DNA of 64,000 nt from CBDAKK01 sp965196605. Its GTDB lineage: Bacteria > Spirochaetota > Spirochaetia > WTKD01 > G963693115. Below are positions 60,574 to 64,000 of the stretch, in pieces. Within the stretch, counting starts at the first letter, position 1, and every line of letters begins with the position of its first letter. The position numbers were made by a program, and so were the translations under genes. The notes beneath the pieces were generated by a model. It was not told the DNA's origin, searched no databases, and saw only the letters and a program-made list of their open reading frames with translations. Location: the NCBI GenBank assembly GCA_965196605.1, contig CBDAKK010000002.1:186001-250000 (forward strand), in the 5' to 3' direction.

Positions 60574-62565
60574 TTAAGGATTAATTTTCATAGCCCTACA
60601 AAGCCCTTTATACCTGCCTTTAAAAGAAATAACACCCTCGTCTATTTTGTAGACACGATCGCAAGATGCAAGCGTATTTATTCTGTGTGCGACAATCACA
60701 ATGGTTTTACTACTAGGCAAATTGTCTATAGCGCGCTGTACCTCTCGCTCGGTTTTCACGTCAAGATGCGAGGTTGCTTCATCGAAAAACAAGACCGTGG
60801 GGTCTCGATACAGCGCACGCGCAATGCCCAGCCGCTGTCGCTGTCCACCGCTTAAGCGCTTGCCATGCTCCCCTATCGCCGTGTCCATGCCCTGCGGCAT
60901 GGCGCGCACCATGTTCCACAAATTTGCAGTTTTCAATACTTTCTTGACTTTCTCTCTATCTATGTCTTTCTCGGCAATACCAAAGGCTATGTTGTTTACA
61001 ACGCTGTCCTCCATGAGCAAGGTCTCCTGCGGTACATAGCCTATGTTCTTTTGCCAACGCCGCATGTTCTCAGCTACATTCAATCCGTCCACGCTTACCG
61101 CACCCTCTGTGGGGTTGAGAAACGCCATAAGAATGTGGAGCATCGTTGTTTTACCCCCGCCCGAGCCTCCGACAATGCCGATTTTTTGCCCCTTAGGTAT
61201 AGAAAAAGAAATGTCGCGCAAGACCAACGCAGAGTTTTTATAAGAATAGTTGCGTCCATTGTCGCTAAACACGGGGTAGGAAAAATATATGTTTTGTATC
61301 TCTATTGCCTTTTCAAATGGCAAGGGTTCTATGTCTTCCTCGGCATCTTCAACCTTGTGCTGCAGTGCTGTTTGATACTCTTCGTAGAATTCATTGACCG
61401 CCACTTGGTCAGTTGCAAAGGTTCCCAAATACCCGGTAATGCGCAAAGCCGCAGGCATAATTTTAAACACGGCGGCAGCAAATACCGCAGCAGTGGTCAA
61501 TATTTCACTCGCCCTCTCGGGGGTATAAATAATAATTACCACGGCATAGCCTATAAAGGCAAAAACCACACATAATTCAAGCACAACTCGTGGCAAGGAG
61601 GAAATAAGGCTTTTGTATGCACCGAGCGGTATTGTTCTGTTATAAAACAAGTGAAAAATGCGCAAGAAAAAGGGCTCTGCACTAAAAAGGCGGCTAAAGG
61701 TAAAATTATGCACACCTTGATACAGTGCTACGCTTTGTTTTTTAGAGAGTATGAGCTCTAGTTGCGAAATGCGCCGCAACTCCTTATGCACAAGCTTATA
61801 TGTGATAAACGAAATTGCTGCAAGCATGCCCCCCATCAGCAAGGCTCCCGGAGAAACCAGCGTTATTCCTAAGCCAAGAACCGCGACAAAAAGCAAGTCA
61901 TTTATGAGGCTTAAAAGCCCTATGATGATGCCAAAAGATCTGCCCGAAAGGCTCATTGAAAACAAGGTTTGTGCAGCCGAACGCCCTAAATAATAATTGT
62001 ACGACATGTACAAAATAACCGTGTATATTCTCTCGGAAAGGTTTTTTGTAGCATGCGCCGTATAGAGGTTGGTTATGTATAGAACTATGAGGCTCGTAAC
62101 GCTACGAAGGACAAACATGCTTAAAAACGCAATTGCAAAAAAAACAACGAGTTGCGCTGAAGAACTGAAGTTGAAAAGCTCAAAAATATAGCGTGCCATT
62201 TTCACCGTCAATTGCACCACTAACCCGGCGTTTTCAACATTAGAGTGAATGGCGTCAGCATTTTGCAAAAACACCACAAATGGAATAACAAGTCCAACGC
62301 CCAAAAGCCCCAAGAGGGAACTTATAACCATGCAAGCAAACAGCCACGGGAGTTTTTTGCGCGAGCCTGAAAGCAAATACCACACTTGTTTCAACGTGGT
62401 GCTAAATTTCACAGCTTGCACCGACTGTTGCAAAGTCTCTTGTTCTTTGACCAGCGCAGCCTCTTCCTCGTCTGTCATGGTGACATTAAGTTTTTTAGAC
62501 TTTTTGCGTAAGTTGCGGCGTATTTTTTCGCGCAATTTTTCTACGTCTTTGGTGTTCACTGCCAT
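60574..62565 (-). CDS. ABC transporter, fused permease/ATPase (MsbA/PglK-like)
   Basis: A 663-residue half-transporter. An N-terminal cytosolic extension of about 65 residues rich in K, E and R precedes six membrane segments (about 75-385). The ATPase has Walker A GGSGGGKTTML, signature RLSGGQRQRLG, Walker B VLFFDEATSHLD and switch histidine in IVAHRIN. In this gene neighbourhood it probably flips a lipid-linked glycan or lipid across the inner membrane. It follows fcl by 14 bp. The long N-terminal extension is unusual for the family. Confidence 0.9.
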   Translation of the reverse strand: MAVNTKDVEKLREKIRRNLRKKSKKLNVTMTDEEEAALVKEQETLQQSVQAVKFSTTLKQVWYLLSGSRKKLPWLFACMVISSLLGLLGVGLVIPFVVFLQNADAIHSNVENAGLVVQLTVKMARYIFELFNFSSSAQLVVFFAIAFLSMFVLRSVTSLIVLYITNLYTAHATKNLSERIYTVILYMSYNYYLGRSAAQTLFSMSLSGRSFGIIIGLLSLINDLLFVAVLGLGITLVSPGALLMGGMLAAISFITYKLVHKELRRISQLELILSKKQSVALYQGVHNFTFSRLFSAEPFFLRIFHLFYNRTIPLGAYKSLISSLPRVVLELCVVFAFIGYAVVIIIYTPERASEILTTAAVFAAAVFKIMPAALRITGYLGTFATDQVAVNEFYEEYQTALQHKVEDAEEDIEPLPFEKAIEIQNIYFSYPVFSDNGRNYSYKNSALVLRDISFSIPKGQKIGIVGGSGGGKTTMLHILMAFLNPTEGAVSVDGLNVAENMRRWQKNIGYVPQETLLMEDSVVNNIAFGIAEKDIDREKVKKVLKTANLWNMVRAMPQGMDTAIGEHGKRLSGGQRQRLGIARALYRDPTVLFFDEATSHLDVKTEREVQRAIDNLPSSKTIVIVAHRINTLASCDRVYKIDEGVISFKGRYKGLCRAMKINP

Positions 62566-62579
62566 AATGTTTTTAATTA

Positions 62580-63530
62580 CTACGCCTTGGCCTTATACGC
62601 ATGGCGTACAAACCACTCATAAGAGTTTCGTATCCCCTCATCTAAGACGGTACGCGCTCTCCATCCCAAAGCATCCATTTTTGAAAGGTCCATGCATTTT
62701 TTGAGCGTACCATTAGGCTTTGAAGTATCCCACGCAATAGCACCCTCAAATCCAACTATGCCCTGTATGAGCTCTGCCAAATCTCGTATGCTAATATCCA
62801 CCCCCGTGCCAACGTTTACATGTTCGCCCACATCCTTCACAGAACAATGCTTCATCAAAAAAACCAGCGCATGTGCGAGGTCGGCAGAATACAAAAATTC
62901 GCGCTCGGCACTCCCGTCTCCCCAAAGCACAACTTCACCTAATTGTTCCTCTTTTGCATGGTGAAACTTGTGAATAAGCGCGGGCAACACATGCGAAGTC
63001 TCCAAATCAAAATTGTCTCTAGGTCCGTATATATTGCTGGGCATGGCGCTTATAAAAGATGTGCCATACTGCTCGTTGTAATAACGACAGAGTTTTATTG
63101 CCGCAATTTTTGCAATGGCGTAGGGCTCGTTTGTGGGTTCAAGGGGACCGCTCAGCAAACTTGTTTCAACAATGGGCTGTGGCGCACGCTTGGGGTAAAT
63201 GCAACTTGAGCCTAAGTTTATGAGCTTTGTTACCCCCGCGCGGTAGGCAGCATGAATAACGTTTGAGGCTATGCTCATGTTTTCGTAGATAAATTGCGCC
63301 TTGTAGGTATTGTTTGCCATTATGCCGCCAACCTTTGCCGCGCACAAAAACACGTACTGCGGCTTTTCAAAAAGAAAAAAATCTTCCGTTTCTTGTTGGC
63401 GAGTTAAGTCGAGCTCGGCATGTGTTTTGCAAACCACATTGCTATAACCGCGCTCAAGGAGCAAATTCTGTACGGCAGAACCAACCAGTCCGCCATGCCC
63501 CGCTACATATATTTTTGCATCTTTTTCCAT
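62580..63530 (-). CDS. fcl: GDP-L-fucose synthase
   Basis: A 316-residue SDR-family epimerase/reductase making GDP-L-fucose from the GDP-mannose dehydratase product. NADP binding is through GHGGLVGSAVQ, and the catalytic set is in NLGSSCIYPK and PYAIAKIAAIKLC. MPSNIYGPRDNFD and the ending W..TVLDEGIRNSYEWF are typical. It follows gmd by 27 bp. L-fucose (or a related deoxysugar) is therefore likely in a surface glycan. Confidence 0.94.
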   Translation of the reverse strand: MEKDAKIYVAGHGGLVGSAVQNLLLERGYSNVVCKTHAELDLTRQQETEDFFLFEKPQYVFLCAAKVGGIMANNTYKAQFIYENMSIASNVIHAAYRAGVTKLINLGSSCIYPKRAPQPIVETSLLSGPLEPTNEPYAIAKIAAIKLCRYYNEQYGTSFISAMPSNIYGPRDNFDLETSHVLPALIHKFHHAKEEQLGEVVLWGDGSAEREFLYSADLAHALVFLMKHCSVKDVGEHVNVGTGVDISIRDLAELIQGIVGFEGAIAWDTSKPNGTLKKCMDLSKMDALGWRARTVLDEGIRNSYEWFVRHAYKAKA

Positions 63531-63557
63531 ACTTGTAACTCTATTTTATAACGCTTC

Positions 63558-64000
63558 CTAATTCTGTAATTTTTTTGCTTCCGCCAAATCTGCTTCAACC
63601 ATAATGTCAACAAGAGAAGAAAAAGAAACTTTTGGCTGCCAGCCGAGGGCTTCCTTTATTTTTGTAGCATCGCCTATGAGCAAGTCGACCTCCGCAGGTC
63701 TATAATAGCGCGGGTCTATGCGTATGACCGTTTTGCCACTTTTAACATCAACAGCAGTCTCATGCTCCCCCTCACCGCTCCAAGTAAGCAGCATATTCAG
63801 CCGAGCAAAGGTTTCTGTTGCAAATTCGCGTACCGAGTGTACCTCGCCCGTTGCAACCACATAGTCATCAGGCTGGTCACTTTGCAGCATGAGCCACATA
63901 GCCTCGACGTAGTCTTTTGCGTACCCCCAGTCGCGCTTTGCGTTTGGGTTGCCAATATATAAGCACTCCTGCAAGCCCAAAGAAATTTTGGCGGCGGCCT
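63558..64000 (-). CDS. gmd: GDP-mannose 4,6-dehydratase, C-terminal part (partial)
   Basis: The minus-strand frame is open to the window end and reads KISLGLQECLYIGN then KRDWGYAKDYVEAMWLMLQ, the unmistakable Gmd C-terminal region. It continues with DPRYYRPAEVDLLIGDATKI. Gmd removes water from GDP-D-mannose as the first step to GDP-L-fucose and acts just before fcl. The N-terminal active site lies outside the window. Confidence 0.93.
   Translation of the reverse strand, partial: AAAKISLGLQECLYIGNPNAKRDWGYAKDYVEAMWLMLQSDQPDDYVVATGEVHSVREFATETFARLNMLLTWSGEGEHETAVDVKSGKTVIRIDPRYYRPAEVDLLIGDATKIKEALGWQPKVSFSSLVDIMVEADLAEAKKLQN

Noticed and set aside
1..64000. tRNA, rRNA or known riboswitch genes
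   Set aside because: I looked through the intergenic regions for T-loop-like GGTTCRA motifs and cloverleaf arms and found none that hold. A tRNAscan or Infernal run would settle it.

Overview
The window looks like the chromosome of a spirochaete, probably of the Treponema lineage. This is an inference from gene content and architecture: a LysM/M23 peptidase with a cytoplasmic N-terminal tail and a membrane anchor, BspA-like leucine-rich-repeat lipoproteins, small signal-peptide-bearing predicted beta-barrel proteins, a GpgS-type glycosyltransferase, an FutA-like ferric-iron ABC importer and a short coiled-coil/membrane protein resembling Borrelia Bdr proteins. No rRNA or tRNA gene, IS transposase or CRISPR array was recognised. 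Gene density is ordinary, but non-coding repeats fill a surprising share of the space.

Layout. 1-2.6 kb: start of a penicillin-binding protein, the LysM/M23 peptidase and endonuclease III. 2.6-4.4 kb: array 1 of palindromic repeats. 4.4-10.8 kb: a ROK fructokinase, dispersed element A, a large polytopic membrane protein, and a histidine kinase/response regulator pair behind a predicted outer-membrane barrel. 10.8-22.5 kb: element B, pgi, serC, a polyprenyl-phosphate sugar transferase, uppP, a lytic transglycosylase, and an M20-like protein coupled to gpgS. 22.5-24.7 kb: array 2, a 44-bp-period tandem array. 24.9-34.1 kb: an interrupted LRR lipoprotein, an ABC-2 transporter, a LysE-type exporter, nadE, two tandem barrel paralogues and spirochaete-type hypothetical genes. 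34.1-38.8 kb: element C, an aspartokinase-like gene with asd, and a phage-type repressor module with a clear operator. 38.8-43.5 kb: the iron importer operon, element D and a small secreted-peptide transcription unit. 43.5-56.2 kb: fmdB, metX, a glycosyltransferase, purU, small lipoprotein and coiled-coil genes, pyrC-arcA-arcB, alkaline phosphatase, a frameshifted acs and a phosphoribosyltransferase. 56.2-64 kb: element E, a second LRR lipoprotein, rpsD, and a surface-polysaccharide operon (gmd-fcl-ABC flippase-GT61) running off the end.

The genes form recognisable groups: envelope building (penicillin-binding protein, M23, UppP, lytic transglycosylase, sugar transferase, GDP-fucose genes), central and amino-acid metabolism (pgi, serC, asd, metX, purU, pyrC), arginine deiminase catabolism, iron uptake and surface proteins. 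The most unusual material is non-coding. Two large arrays and at least five dispersed mosaic elements carry hairpins whose two arms change together between copies. The G/C-rich ends of those elements supply the stop codon and last residues of three neighbouring proteins. Other points of note are an aspartokinase homologue lacking its catalytic signatures, a repressor split into DNA-binding and S24 peptidase polypeptides, a 39-residue secreted peptide with its own promoter and terminator, and a recurring -10-like box placed to give leaderless mRNAs.
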